Positions 25,601 through 36,900 of a stretch of DNA of 64,000 bases are shown one piece after another. The notes beneath the pieces are model-generated. The model worked only from the letters and a program-made list of their open reading frames with translations, was not told the DNA's origin and searched no databases. Origin of the DNA: Owenia fusiformis. Its lineage: Eukaryota > Annelida > Polychaeta > Sabellida > Oweniidae. The stretch lies in NCBI GenBank assembly GCA_903813345.2, contig CAIIXF020000007.1:17034714-17098713 (forward strand), read 5' to 3'. A program made the position numbers and the translations under genes. The stretch's first letter is position 1; each line of letters opens with the position of its first letter.

Positions 25601-27258
25601 CTAAATCCATTGTTCTCTTACTACGTATATTGATGCCATCATATCCATGGTTACAACAATTAATTTAGGAATTCTTATCCTTACAAAGTCTGTTAATGAC
25701 CCCCCCCCCAACCCATATTATTTACATTCAAGAAATATTAATGTGGGTGATGTACACATTTTGAAAAAAACAACATCACACCATGAACTTACCATTGTCC
25801 GGCTTTGAACTTCACTCGTGGATTTATTAACTTTAGTGATAAGAGTTTAACAGTCTGAGAAACATCTTGTACTGAACTCACAATCGCTTGTGACATTACC
25901 TACAAAATAAGGAAAATAGTACATACATGTATCACATACATGTAAGCATGGTTGTGGGAAGTCCTATCAGTATCATTAGCTGATTATGTTTACTAGGTTA
26001 TGAAGATGAAATTCCCCTTTCATATCTTAATGGCTATTGCGCATACATCTCGTATTTTTTGCGCAATCTGATTGGTCGAATTGCTATAAGGCACTCCACT
26101 TCTTGAAAACGAAGTTTACGATGGTCTTACATGTGCAATATTATCTGGCCAGAATAACCAGACCTTATGGAGAGTGCATTTGTCAAAATGAGAAAATGGG
26201 CCATGCGCGAAATGAAGACACATGCTAGCCTTTCTATTGCAAGACTTATGCCTGGCACAACCATCACCATGTTATTAAGTGTTTTTAAGTTTCGCAAGGA
26301 TCCTGCCATGACTGGTAGTGTCATCGTGAAAGCCTGGTATAACCGTGACAATGCTATATTTTATTTCAAGGCCTGTCATGACCATGGTGGTGTTAAAGCC
26401 TGATATGACCGTGACAATGGTGGCAAGGCCTGTTCTATCCGTGGTAATGTTAAAGTCTGATATGACCGTGACAATGATTGCAAGGCCTGTCACGACTGTG
26501 GTAATGTTAAAGCACGTTAAATATTTAAATCACATTACCACGGTCATGACAGGCCTTGCAACCATTGCCACGGTCATGACAGGCTTTGCAACCATTGTCA
26601 CAGTCATATCAGGCGCTTTTCAACCATTGTCACGGTCATATCAGGCTTTAACATTACCATGGTCATGACAGGGCTTACAATATAATATAGCATTGTCACG
26701 GTTATACCAAGCTTTCACGATAAAACTACCACGGTCATGGCAGGATCCTTGCGCAACTTAAAAACACTAATAACATGGTGACAGTTGTGCCAGGCATAAG
26801 TCTTGCAACAGATGAAAGGGTCTCAATGAAGAGTATCAGATCAGAACTATTAGTTCACTCTTTTTTGACAATTGGCATCAGACTTACATTTTCACGAGTA
26901 TTTTCTGAAGTTCTGGATAAATGATCATTATCATGTCCCCCAACACTGCTCATATTTCTTGTAACAAGTCCAACAGCCCTAAAACATAAATCAATCAAAG
27001 ATAGACTATGACTGATCATAATGAGCTCAAGCACTGACTCCAGCGTCCAGTGAACAACCATAATTAGTAATCGACAACACAGATTGAGATATTGTACAAG
27101 ATGTAACTAGACTAAGGAGTCAGTGATATAAACAAGTCAGTTGAACACTAAGCAGCCCCACCCCGGGGCACTAAGCTAAATCAACATGTCAAACTGACAT
27201 TCATGTCTTACCTTTGGCAACTCTTTTGCAGTTTCACAACATGTCGCAATATAGTCAT
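19636..27258 (-). CDS. OXNAD1: OXNAD1, oxidoreductase NAD-binding domain-containing protein 1, complete
   Basis: Seven minus-strand exons join in frame: 27258-27212, 26978-26888, 25899-25793, 25177-25036, 24293-24078, 20723-20630, 19802-19636. The product has 287 residues (human about 312). It belongs to the ferredoxin reductase-like flavoprotein family and is presumed mitochondrial. The start [16 protein letters not shown] looks like a basic presequence. FKAGQWVDFFIPG and YSMCSSP (96-102) form the flavin side, GGVGINPL (161-168) is the NAD(P) loop, CGP is at 258-260, and the end is MYEKWW as in other OXNAD1 proteins. An in-frame read-through from 27061 into exon 2 was considered as an alternative start, but the spliced start at 27258 has a better presequence and a consensus donor. 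Confidence 0.93.
19803..20629 (-). other. OXNAD1 last intron
   Basis: Holds an inverted fragment of the GGTGACATTTTGC dispersed repeat at about 20400-20470. No gene is seen. Confidence 0.55.
20935..21740 (-). mobile_element. 5'-truncated non-LTR retrotransposon (LINE), 3' ORF2 fragment
   Basis: A minus-strand frame at 21052-21708 (218 codons) has the C-terminal part of LINE ORF2: [20 protein letters not shown] (about residues 103-122), then the zinc-ribbon-like [19 protein letters not shown] and [10 protein letters not shown]. The reverse transcriptase catalytic domain is missing, so the copy is 5'-truncated and inactive. The tail below 21052 is AT-rich with AATAAA-like motifs. It sits in an OXNAD1 intron in the same orientation as that gene. 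Confidence 0.8.
22725..23463. mobile_element. Inverted-repeat element, arms about 50 bp
   Basis: Left arm 22725-22773 (GTGTTCCTGACACGT, ATGACAACGTCTACCCAAA) is inverted at 23414-23463 (TTTGGGTAGACGTTGTCAT, GTGTGTCAGGAACAC). The 640-bp interior has no transposase. Probably a degraded DNA transposon or foldback element in an OXNAD1 intron. Confidence 0.65.
23464..24077. other. OXNAD1 intron segment, no gene seen
   Basis: AT-rich sequence between the inverted-repeat element and exon 24078-24293. Nothing is recognised. Confidence 0.6.
24294..25792 (-). other. OXNAD1 introns either side of exon 25036-25177
   Basis: Introns 24294-25035 and 25178-25792 hold no recognised gene or clear repeat, apart from a poly-C run of nine at about 25701-25709. 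Confidence 0.6.
26236..26808. repeat. 573-bp palindrome with internal short repeats
   Basis: Left arm 26236-26520 begins TTGCAAGACTTATGCCTGGC. The right arm 26526-26808 ends GCCAGGCATAAGTCTTGCAA. The centre is TAAATATTTAAAT near 26519-26531. Each arm contains several copies of a motif of the form GA(C/T)CGTGACAATGG, AAGGCCTGTCATGACC and TAATGTTAAAGCC. It lies in the OXNAD1 intron between exons 25793-25899 and 26888-26978. Reading frames within it are chance. Confidence 0.85.
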
Positions 27259-27887
27259 TTGAATGTGTTTTTGAGACAGTCCAATGTACGAAGGTCCAAT
27301 GGTTTTGTAATAGTCTAAATAGCAGACGATGCAAATTTGAAAAATCATAAATTTCAAATGTGCTTCAAATGCACGTCAATTTCATTATTCTGGGACAAGA
27401 AACTCCTTGTTTTTTCGCTTAAAACAATCAAATTATATCTTATCTTTATTGGGACATCAATAATGAAGCAAAAACGGAGTAAATATAGACAAAATCCGGC
27501 AAAACTCAATCAAATTTTTAGAAAATCCAATTTTTTCAACCGACTGACTGACGATAGAGTCTGATGACCTTTGTTTTAATGTCGTAATTTTCAATCAAAT
27601 GCAAGATAATTGCTCTTTTTATTGAGTTATTTGAGCTGTATATTTTAATAATACAGATCAGTTTACAAAATATTTTTTGGATGGGCAAATAACCCACATT
27701 CTAATTATTCATCGATTAGTTTACGACAAACTTCCGTTTCAACTTATCTTTCCAGAAGTTGAGAATCGCGTTGGTGTTCAGTATAACATATAATTACAGC
27801 TCTCGCTGTCATTGATATAAAATATCTTGGAAATAGCTGGACTAGTATCCGAGGAACATATCGATACCATATTCGTAACTTTTCAAG
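27259..27887. promoter_or_regulatory. Head-to-head intergenic region, OXNAD1 and repeat gene
   Basis: The two start codons diverge from a 629-bp spacer, which must hold both 5' leaders and core promoters unless noncoding exons exist. An ETS-like ACTTCCGTT is at 27730-27738, and a TATA-like motif faces the repeat gene (27816-27825). Confidence 0.5.
27816..27825 (+). promoter_or_regulatory. TATA-like element of the repeat gene
   Basis: TATAAAATAT lies 63 bp before the ATG at 27888, which leaves room for a short leader of about 35-45 nt. In AT-rich DNA this could be chance. Confidence 0.4.
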
Positions 27888-27942
27888 ATGTACAAAATAC
27901 TTATTTTCAGTGTTTTGCTGGTGGTCTCATATTCAGCTCCAG
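27888..27942 (+). CDS. Repeat gene exon 1, signal peptide
   Basis: ATG with purine at -3 (AAGATG). Encodes MYKILIFSVLLVVSYSAP: one basic residue, a hydrophobic core LIFSVLLVV, and a small-residue cleavage site near S14-Y-S16. It ends phase 1 at GTAAGT. Confidence 0.85.
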
Positions 27943-30900
27943 GTAAGTTCAAAGTTTGTAAAACTTTTGAAAACTTTTGATACAGCCACTTGTCTGAAAT
28001 ACATCAGTATATTTTGTTAGTTTTGTAATGTGACTTTGGTGTACTTTAAAGGTATTTGAGCACTTGAGCTCTATAACTTGTACATATTTTACCCCGGGTA
28101 TTTGACATGGACTTGGGACTACTCAATATTTAGTTTCAAAAGTTATTCATCGGTCACTGTAATGTCCATTATTACCACCTTGCCGGGCCAGTTCTAGGGG
28201 TTTTAGTGCTAGTTTAAAAGGCATTCATTTTACTATATCGACCTGAGAAATGTGTGACGTCATAGTGGTGGTCCATATGGACCGGTCTAGAATATATTCT
28301 GGACCGGCAATTTTCCCCGGGAAATTAGATATCGTTCAATGCGTAAGATTTTCTTGCTGTTTCAGTCCTGGTTGTTAACGGTGGTAATAATACTAATAAC
28401 GTCATTTCTGCGAGCAATATAGTGAAATATTGGACCGGGGGCAATGCAACGCCCTCGGTCCAATATTTCACTATATTGCCCTTAGAAATGACGTTATTGT
28501 ACTATTCTGGTTCAGCTTTATGGAATATGTATATTTTAATGAAATATATATGGTAGACAGGGGTTGTTGCTTTTTATGGACTCTATAGGCTTTTTTGCTT
28601 GAAGATTTTTAACTGGGTCCAGGGCTTCTTCATGCCAGCTAAATAAGATTTCATTTTATGGTCTACTATGTACATTTTATACAATATGGTTCACTCTGTG
28701 TTTTTCTTTGTTTTCCTTATGTTTCACATGTGTTGTGAATGTGGGTATTACAATGTTTAGCTCAAGTTAAAGACAGTTGAACAGGGGAAAGATTGTCAAT
28801 CCAGAGACATGTAAAACAGTTTTATGTCTCTGGTCAATCCAAATGATCGTTTCAGGAAAAGACTATAGTTAAAGAGGTGATGGACTTACATTTCTGTTTT
28901 GGTGTTAAAATAATGTAAAAAGTATATGTTCAGATCAGCTCATCCATGGTATTCAAACTCTGCAGAATGATTTATTTTGGCTAATTTTTCACCATACATG
29001 TATGTGAAAATTCCATACTTTGTCATCTAAATAATTTTGAAAAATAAGGGTTTATTGAATTTTATGTAATTTTGATTGTACTTAATAAAATATGTGAATG
29101 ATGCCAAATTTCAGAATTTTTATCAGTTTGATTTTGACTCGTAGAATGAAGAAAGAATCCTAGATTTTGACCATGATTTGCAGTGGCCACTCCCTACCCT
29201 ATTTGTTACTATTGACCAGTCTCTATGGGGGATTTTTATTGATGCATGATTCACCAAGTGTTATAGCCTGATTAAAAGCCCCCTCAAATTCCCCAGTTGC
29301 TATTTGACAAGTTTATCTAGTCATCAAATTATGTACAGTATATATAAATTAAATAGAATTATATTATTCTTATGTCGCTTAATATCTAATATGTAATGTA
29401 TCTCATAACCTATAATATGTCTCTCATGTATTATGTGTCCTATGTGAAGCGTTTATCATGTGTTTTCAAAAAATGTGTATCTTACTCCTAGAGTCTCATT
29501 CAGAGTTTGCCATATGTGTAATATGTTATAATGTGTAATCTTTTTCATATTTTGTATATTCGTTCATCTTCAACAAAGTATGTATCATTCTGTAAGAAAC
29601 TCTTAAAGCATATTTTACATTAAGCTATAACATAATGTAAAATTATTATTTCGATTGTCTTGGTAATTTTTATGATTTTCTACTTTCAGTTCCAAATGTA
29701 GAATCTGCTCAAAAGGTAAGCGTATGAAAACTACTAATTTTAAAAAGAATAAACTGAATGATAAGTTAGTTGTCAATGTTAGTTGATCAATGTTTTTTAG
29801 CTCCATGTTTAGCTATTGCAATCACTCACTTGTCCATCTGTCTGTCTGTCCATCCATCTGTCTGTCCATCTGTCTGTCTGTCAACAATTGGCCTGTTATA
29901 AAACCTCTGTCAATAGGATTCCCGTTTTAAGTTATTTTTGTTCAACATCAATATAGAAAACCCCCTAATGACTCCTGGTTCAAAAGCTCGCCTATTTTCA
30001 AAATGGCCGCCATTTTTGTCTTGCGAAATTCACTTTTGGCCCATTTCCTATCTTTTGAAATAATTCAGGTGTCCTGAATTGTAAAAAGCCATGTCACTGT
30101 AAAGAGTAGTTGTATGAAATTTTGTTTCAAAAAATGGGCATAAGTTATATCATTTTTTTTTTATTTTTTGCCATTTTAGCCATCATTCACTTTTGAGCAA
30201 CACCATGTGAGCCCAGTACCCATGGTACTATTTTATTAAATTGTATTGTCTACTCTGTCCTAAAACTTATTTGTGTACATATACATGAAACTGCTATGTT
30301 GGTTTATCCGCGTCATGTCTAAAATGAAATACCACAGTCAAGTGGTGATCATACTTACGCTTGTTAAACAAAGACATAATAAAATAAGTTGGTATATTCA
30401 TGTTAACTAAAACATCATAAATGTCTCACATGTTACTGTTAAGTACATAAAAAAGCTGGTAAATAATTTATTTTGTTAAATCATTCTGTTTTGAAATGAT
30501 GAAGAAATTGAGAAATTTTGCTATTTTGTAAAACATAACTTACTGATTAAAGTGACCCAATTATATTATGCCAAAATAAAGTCACAGTTACAGGAAGTAG
30601 AAGAATTTTTTTAGAGAAAATATTACTGTATTTAAAAATCAAGCAAAATAATTTTGAAAAAATGTAAAAATTTGATAATGCATCAGTTTAAAAGTAGGCA
30701 GTTTAGGAGTTCTTAGAATGATTTTGTAAGTTCACTTTACTTGTAACTTACTTATACTTTATAATTAGACTATAATTGACATTGTAAAGTCATTTCTAGA
30801 GTAATTGATTTTAAGTTTGCAGATTTTTTTCAATCTAGCATTAATGTTGCATGTTCACAAAATCTATAATATATTATGATGATCCTTATAAATAAAAATT

Positions 30901-33900
30901 ATAAGTGATTTTTTGAAATTGTTATATTATTGTACAGTAAAGTGTTCATTATTACTAAACCATATTAATCATCTCTATACTCATAATATTACACAAACAC
31001 AAACTGTTCTGTCATTCAATTTGTAGAAAGTTCCATCCTTCTATACCCTGTGTGAACAGTCTAATAAGAAGATGAAGCTCTCTTTTGAGAATTGAAGTCG
31101 AACGAATGCAAAGCGTGATCCCTCTTCATTTCTGAAGTCACACATTTGTCGTGTATATAACTTTTAGTACTCTGCTATATTGAGCTGAATTTGAAATATT
31201 TAAAGTAGTCTTGTCGTAGACATATGGCCCCACAAGGTCTCACGAAGTCTGCATAGTTGGCTGTATAGTTGTCATAGTTTGCTGTTACCATAAGAGCGGC
31301 CTCTAATTACATACATATTTGGGGTTTACCACCCTTCTTGTTGTTTGAAAAGTTTTTGAAAAAAATATCGGAAAGTAAACATGAATATTAACTAAATGAA
31401 ACAATGAGGTAATGTGTTCAAAATTATATTTTGGAATGATTTCAAACTCATTATCAGCAGGAATTTGATTGAAATGCATTTATGTACTTAGGAAATATAA
31501 AGCATTTAAAAAATGTGTTTCCCATTTTGTCTAAACAACAAGTGGCTAGATCTCACAGAGCTGTCAATTATGATCTATGGAGTACAGCAATTCCACATTT
31601 GCCACTTCACTGTGTTAAGAATAGAAATTATTTTTCCTAAAATAAAATATTAAGGACCTATTTCCCACAGAAATAATCAACTGAAACTAAGGTTAATTGC
31701 TTTGTAAATGAAACTGCTTGTTTTACAAGAATTTAGATGATAAAAGAAATTATTTTTGGACAGTTTTCAATTTGCGGTTAATGATATCAACAATAGACAT
31801 GGTTCCAGGTTCTCTGGCTCTTTGGTAATATATCGTGACCACAAACATATTTCAAAGAGTTTTCATCAAAATATTTATTTTTAGAATTTATCTTCTTTAT
31901 TCTCGCATATTTTTTAGTGTTTTGGATGCATTCTCATATTCTCTTTTTAAAAATCTGACATTTAGTCAAATAGGACAGTCAACATTTACTGTTAATATGT
32001 TACACATTTTGCCATTTATGCTTCAATGAAATCATTTCAAAACAAAATACTGGAATAAGTTTACTTAAGTGATCACTTCTTATTGAATATAAACAGAACA
32101 ATATGACTGTAAATCCTGCCTCTTGAGATTAGTATGGTTAGCATTTTTCTGTGTGGTATCATCAGTAGACCACCATAACAAACTTTAGGGGCATATGAAA
32201 TACCAGTATATGATCTGATGATGAAATTAATTTATGTGTTCTCATCTTACCCTCTGTTGAAATTATGATGAAATTCAAGATTTCTTAATATATTACCAAA
32301 TAAGGTGTTACATTTTGGGTTTGGAAATGTTCTCAAACAATGTTATCAAAATCTAGTTAATTGCAAGACAAGATGAATATATTAATGATTTACCTTGTGA
32401 ACTCCCCAGTCAATGAGTACACACCAGCAGTCATATTATGTCTCAAGCTCTGCATCATATATCATTAGCTTTCTAGAGAAGGTCCAAGTATTATTTAATG
32501 TATAAACCATGAATACTTGCTGCTAGGAGAAACAATGGCCGAGGGCCGTATGCCTGAGACCATTATTTCTTTTAACAGCCAGTATAAATGGTTTATAAAT
32601 ACTTAAAACCCACACTTACTCTTATGAAAGATAAATGATCATTTGAACAAAATTCATGAAAATGAATGTACTTTTGTTACAACCAAACATTCTTTGAAAT
32701 AAAATCATTTCATTCTATTTTGTTGCTACCTAAGTGGGTTTTAAATCAGCTTGATTTACATGAAATGAAAATGAAATAAAAACAGGATCTACTTTTTGCT
32801 AATTTTGGGAAACCTTCTCAGGGTTTTTGATTGTAAATGTTGCTTTATACAATCTGTGGTATCTTGATTCCAACCAATATATCTTAGTTTATTTTGTGCA
32901 GTCTCAGGGTGTTTTAGAGTGATCTATTGAAATGGTTAAACACATAACACTTTTTGATAATGTAGATGATTCCTATAAATGAAAGTATGTTAGTATATAA
33001 TTTGCAAAATATTTCAGGTGGTAGGTATTGAATTAACATGTTCAAAGATCACTTTATTAAGCACATTTTGACTTATATTTCATTTTAGAAAGTTAAATGT
33101 TGAGGTAAGGTGGATAATTTATGTCACTTTGGCATATCAGATCTGTCCTTCTACCTCAAGTTATTGTGACCTGCCCACGGCCAGGCCAGACCAAATTTTG
33201 CATTTGGGTATAGTTACCATAATAGTGGGGCAAAATTGGCATAATGGGTGATTCAATGAATAATTTATTATATTATATATTTGATGTTCCAATCGGCAAG
33301 CTTAAAAGTCATAAAAACACACAAAATAGTGTTTAATTTCTCATCTTGCTCACCCAATACATTTTCCTTAGCTTGTTATATTGATATCTTATTCTTTGTC
33401 TAAGAGGTAGGGTTAATTGTCACACTTAAGGTAGCTTATACATATGTTTTAAAGTGTATATGCTCAATCGAACAGTTCATAAATCATCATAAACTATAGA
33501 TAGACCGAGAGGTCAATGACATATTAATAAGGCAATAGCACAATCATCATTACATAGCAAATTTAAGGTATAAATATTCCAGATTATCTTCAAATGTTGA
33601 ATGAAAATTGGTCAAAATCACATGCACGTAGTTATCACAGATTTTGTTTGTTCTAATCTTCAATTTTGCCAAGCACTTTAAAATCTCAGGTTGAATATTG
33701 AATATATAGTACTATGTATGTCATCATCTTGAACATCATTTCAACATTCCTGCTCACTCTAAAGCTTTTTATTTTTATAATACATTAATACAGTGCAGTA
33801 GTGATTATAGATATAAGAAAAATATCAAATCGATGAAGTCAGGAGGGGGGTGATTATTCCCAATAGTGGGGCCCCTCAGCCTATTTTGTAGTCTCTGTTG

Positions 33901-36900
33901 GTTTAGACTAAATATTGTATGAGCAATTTGGAGAAACATTCTAATAGGAGAGGGTGTGCCAGAAGGGCTTAAATGCTTACCTGAGAACTTTTACCAGTTC
34001 AGGATCACAGTCAGTGACTTCTGGACGCTTTCAAGTGTTTTAATCGATAGAATCAATTTAAAGAAATTCAGAATTTTTTCAATCAATTCCTTCTTAGGGG
34101 AGAAAGGGGGCAGTTTAGGAAAATACTTCCCTAGAAATTTTATAATTTTAAGATGCTATTTGGTGCTTTCTGGGCACTTGAAAAATGTATGAGTCAATAA
34201 AAAAAATATGTAAAAATCACAATTTTTTCACTTCTTTTTTTTGGGGGGGGGGGGGGGGTGTCCAAGGAGGGGAGAGGGTGCAAGAGGGGGAGGTGGGGTG
34301 AGGATGCCAAAGGGGGAGCAAGTGTTAGTACCCCAGAAAGACTATATCAGAGAGCTTTTCTTCAAATTTTTTTCAGGGGGGTTTCAAAGGGGGATGCGGT
34401 TGCACCCATCGCACCCCCACCCCCCCCCCCCCCCCCCCAGCTGACAGCCCTGTATTCACACTCTCATAGATTATTAACTGATTTTATCTTGTATATTTTC
34501 AGATAGACGATCTGAAATCCAAGGTATGTAGTAATATTTTATTGTTACAATCACAAAACATTAATTTCAGGCTTTAAAGTATAGGGTGGGGGGGGGCTGG
34601 GCCACATTTCAAGTCTAAAAAAGGTTAAAATCAAAAATTGGAATATTTAAGGTCTATTTTCTTGGCAATTTGGCTTAAAACTTTAAAAAGCTTCTGAAAG
34701 GTCAAGTAATGCCCAAAAAGGCCAACTAATTACTCTAAGGCCCTAAAATCTTTTGGTCTCAGACCATGCTGTCCCAGACACTTTTTAAAGCTATTTTTCT
34801 GGGCCCGTTCCAGGGGGGGGGGCAGCCCAAAATTAATTTCTTGCAACATGTTTGTTGCACCTTAGACAGGAAAACCTCTGAAAATATCAAAGGTTGAAAA
34901 AGTAAAGAAAGCAGAATAAAGTTCAAGAATCTTCATGAGCATCTTTTGAAGCTTCGAAAATAATGAATAGAAGGTTTTAGTGCTGCATTCAAACTTGGAA
35001 GAATGCTCAGAGCAAAATTGCAATGGTTTATATGAAGGGCTAGTTTGTATTGGTGTAAGTCTGTTGATAGTACATATTACAGATTCTTATGATCTTTTTT
35101 AATCTTTTTTAATCTGAATTTTTTGAATTTTAAGATCAAGTCAGAGGAAGAACCATTTTAAATGATAATTTAAAATGGCTCTTGATTTATTTCCTTACAA
35201 TTTTTGAAAATGATTTCTACTTAATTCTATAAGACATGTTTATATGAGGAGTACATACATATTATGATATTACATAATCTTACATCTTATATTCTGTTCT
35301 CATAGATCAAATGTTATCTTAATGATTCATGATTCTATATTCTACCTCCCTTATGATACAGAAGAAGGTTGGTTGATAGATGCTGTAGTGTTATATGATA
35401 TAAAACAGCTTATGTTGGGTGTTGCACGACTACAAACATATTGTTTCTTACTATAATACATCCCATCCTTGGTAAAACCATCTAATTGGTGTCTGGTGTC
35501 AAAAGTATTCAGGCCTGGGAAGACATTTATTTTTTAACCCTTAACTTTGAATTTAGCATGAGAGAAAATCGTTTGCAACAGTTCAAACCAAGTTTTAGTC
35601 CAATTGTAAAAGAGGAAGCGCTCTGCAAATACAAATAAATTTTAGAAAAAGATAAATGTTTTTACTTTCAAAGATTGAAATCCTAGTGACTGTAATCAAA
35701 ATAATTTCTGTGTAAAAGTTTATTTTATTGAAGTACTGAACACAAATACACTACCACCAACGATCACTGTAAAATTGTAATTTAATTTAACTTTAATATA
35801 CCAGTATGTATTTGTATGATCAATTTATGGTCCAAATAAAGAAACGTAAACATAAATATTTTTATAACTGATCATCTTGACTTTGAATATACATTGTAAA
35901 GAATAAAAGAAATTATTTTGAGTGAAGTTAAGTGTTTTTTGTTTCTGTATTATAAGTAGAACTTTGCCCTTGTTCTTGTTAAGTCAATGACATATTTAGA
36001 AGATATTTTTATCACTAGGTGCTGTTGTAATCCAGTGAATTATACTACATATACTACTTTAGATCAATGGTTTTGGGAGTAATTATGACTCTAACATGTC
36101 TAGCAGTAGTCTTGCTTTTTGTTTGATAAGCACTGAAATACCATTTACCATTGCTTCTAAAAGAACAATTTAGAAATGGTCCATTCACAACTTTATGCAT
36201 TTGTATCTTATTTCTAACTTGTGTGTAATCAATTTACAAATGTCATTAGACATATGAATTGAGAATGGTACAAGAATGGGCCCCCATATGGTAACAGAAA
36301 ATACAGTTCATAAAAATGAAAAATGCGATATGAGAGTAAACTTTTATGCCATTTATCTTAATCCTATATCGATCATAATATTTCTCTAATGTATGACATC
36401 AAATCAGATATAAAACTCTAGAGATGTTCAATGATTTCAATTTAATGGGGAATGGTTGCACATTGTGGGAGTAAAATAAACCCCCTTCCTTTTATAGTAA
36501 ATTATTTATGAAAGTTTCTATCTGTAGTTTACCTGTGGATTGTTAGATCCCTTAGATCAAAATTAAAAGGTTGCGATGTCCCAATTCATACCAAAATATA
36601 ATTATAGTGTTGATAAAGTTTATATTGAAGTTATGGCATTTGCCTAATGTGTTTTTAATTGGACCGTACTCACGGGATGTCATCGCCTGATTTGGTCAAT
36701 GTTAGGGAGCAGGTCGTTTTTACAATAAATTTCAATATTTTCACACAAAATATTTTTTTACTGAAAAACTGCTCATTCGCAGAGAAAATGTACTAGCACA
36801 TGCAATGACAATGTCAATCACGCTTCTGTACTAAATTCGGCGGAAGTCTTTTATAATCTAATACGAAGTTACTAAAAAAGGCGCGAACGCCCTACACTCA

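Larger units (their letters stand above)
29716..34502 (+). other. Repeat gene intron 2 (4.8 kb)
   Basis: Holds a dispersed repeat (29811-30215) with a CTGT-rich microsatellite at its left side and a poly-G/poly-C low-complexity patch at 34240-34440. I find no other exon that keeps the frame. Confidence 0.6.

Noticed and set aside
26127-26668. Frames on both strands with repeated TVIPGF or [10 protein letters not shown]
   Set aside because: They come from the palindrome's internal repeats and mirror each other on the two strands.
26855-27061. Alternative OXNAD1 start at 27061 reading into exon 2 without splicing
   Set aside because: The peptide is acidic and hydrophobic, unlike a presequence, and a consensus acceptor at 26979 with a consensus donor at 27211 gives a better start.
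31028-31096. Possible phase-0 exon after TTTGTAG in repeat gene intron 2 (KVPSFYTLCEQSN, then stop)
   Set aside because: No donor, weak acceptor, and it would end the protein before the repeats. The exon 2 to exon 3 joint works without it.
33089-33106. Microexon-like segment between ATTTTAG and GTAAGG
   Set aside because: In the needed phase it reads an immediate stop (TGA).
34241-34506. Gly/Pro-rich reading frames near 34.3 kb
   Set aside because: Caused by poly-G and poly-C runs; no conserved sequence.
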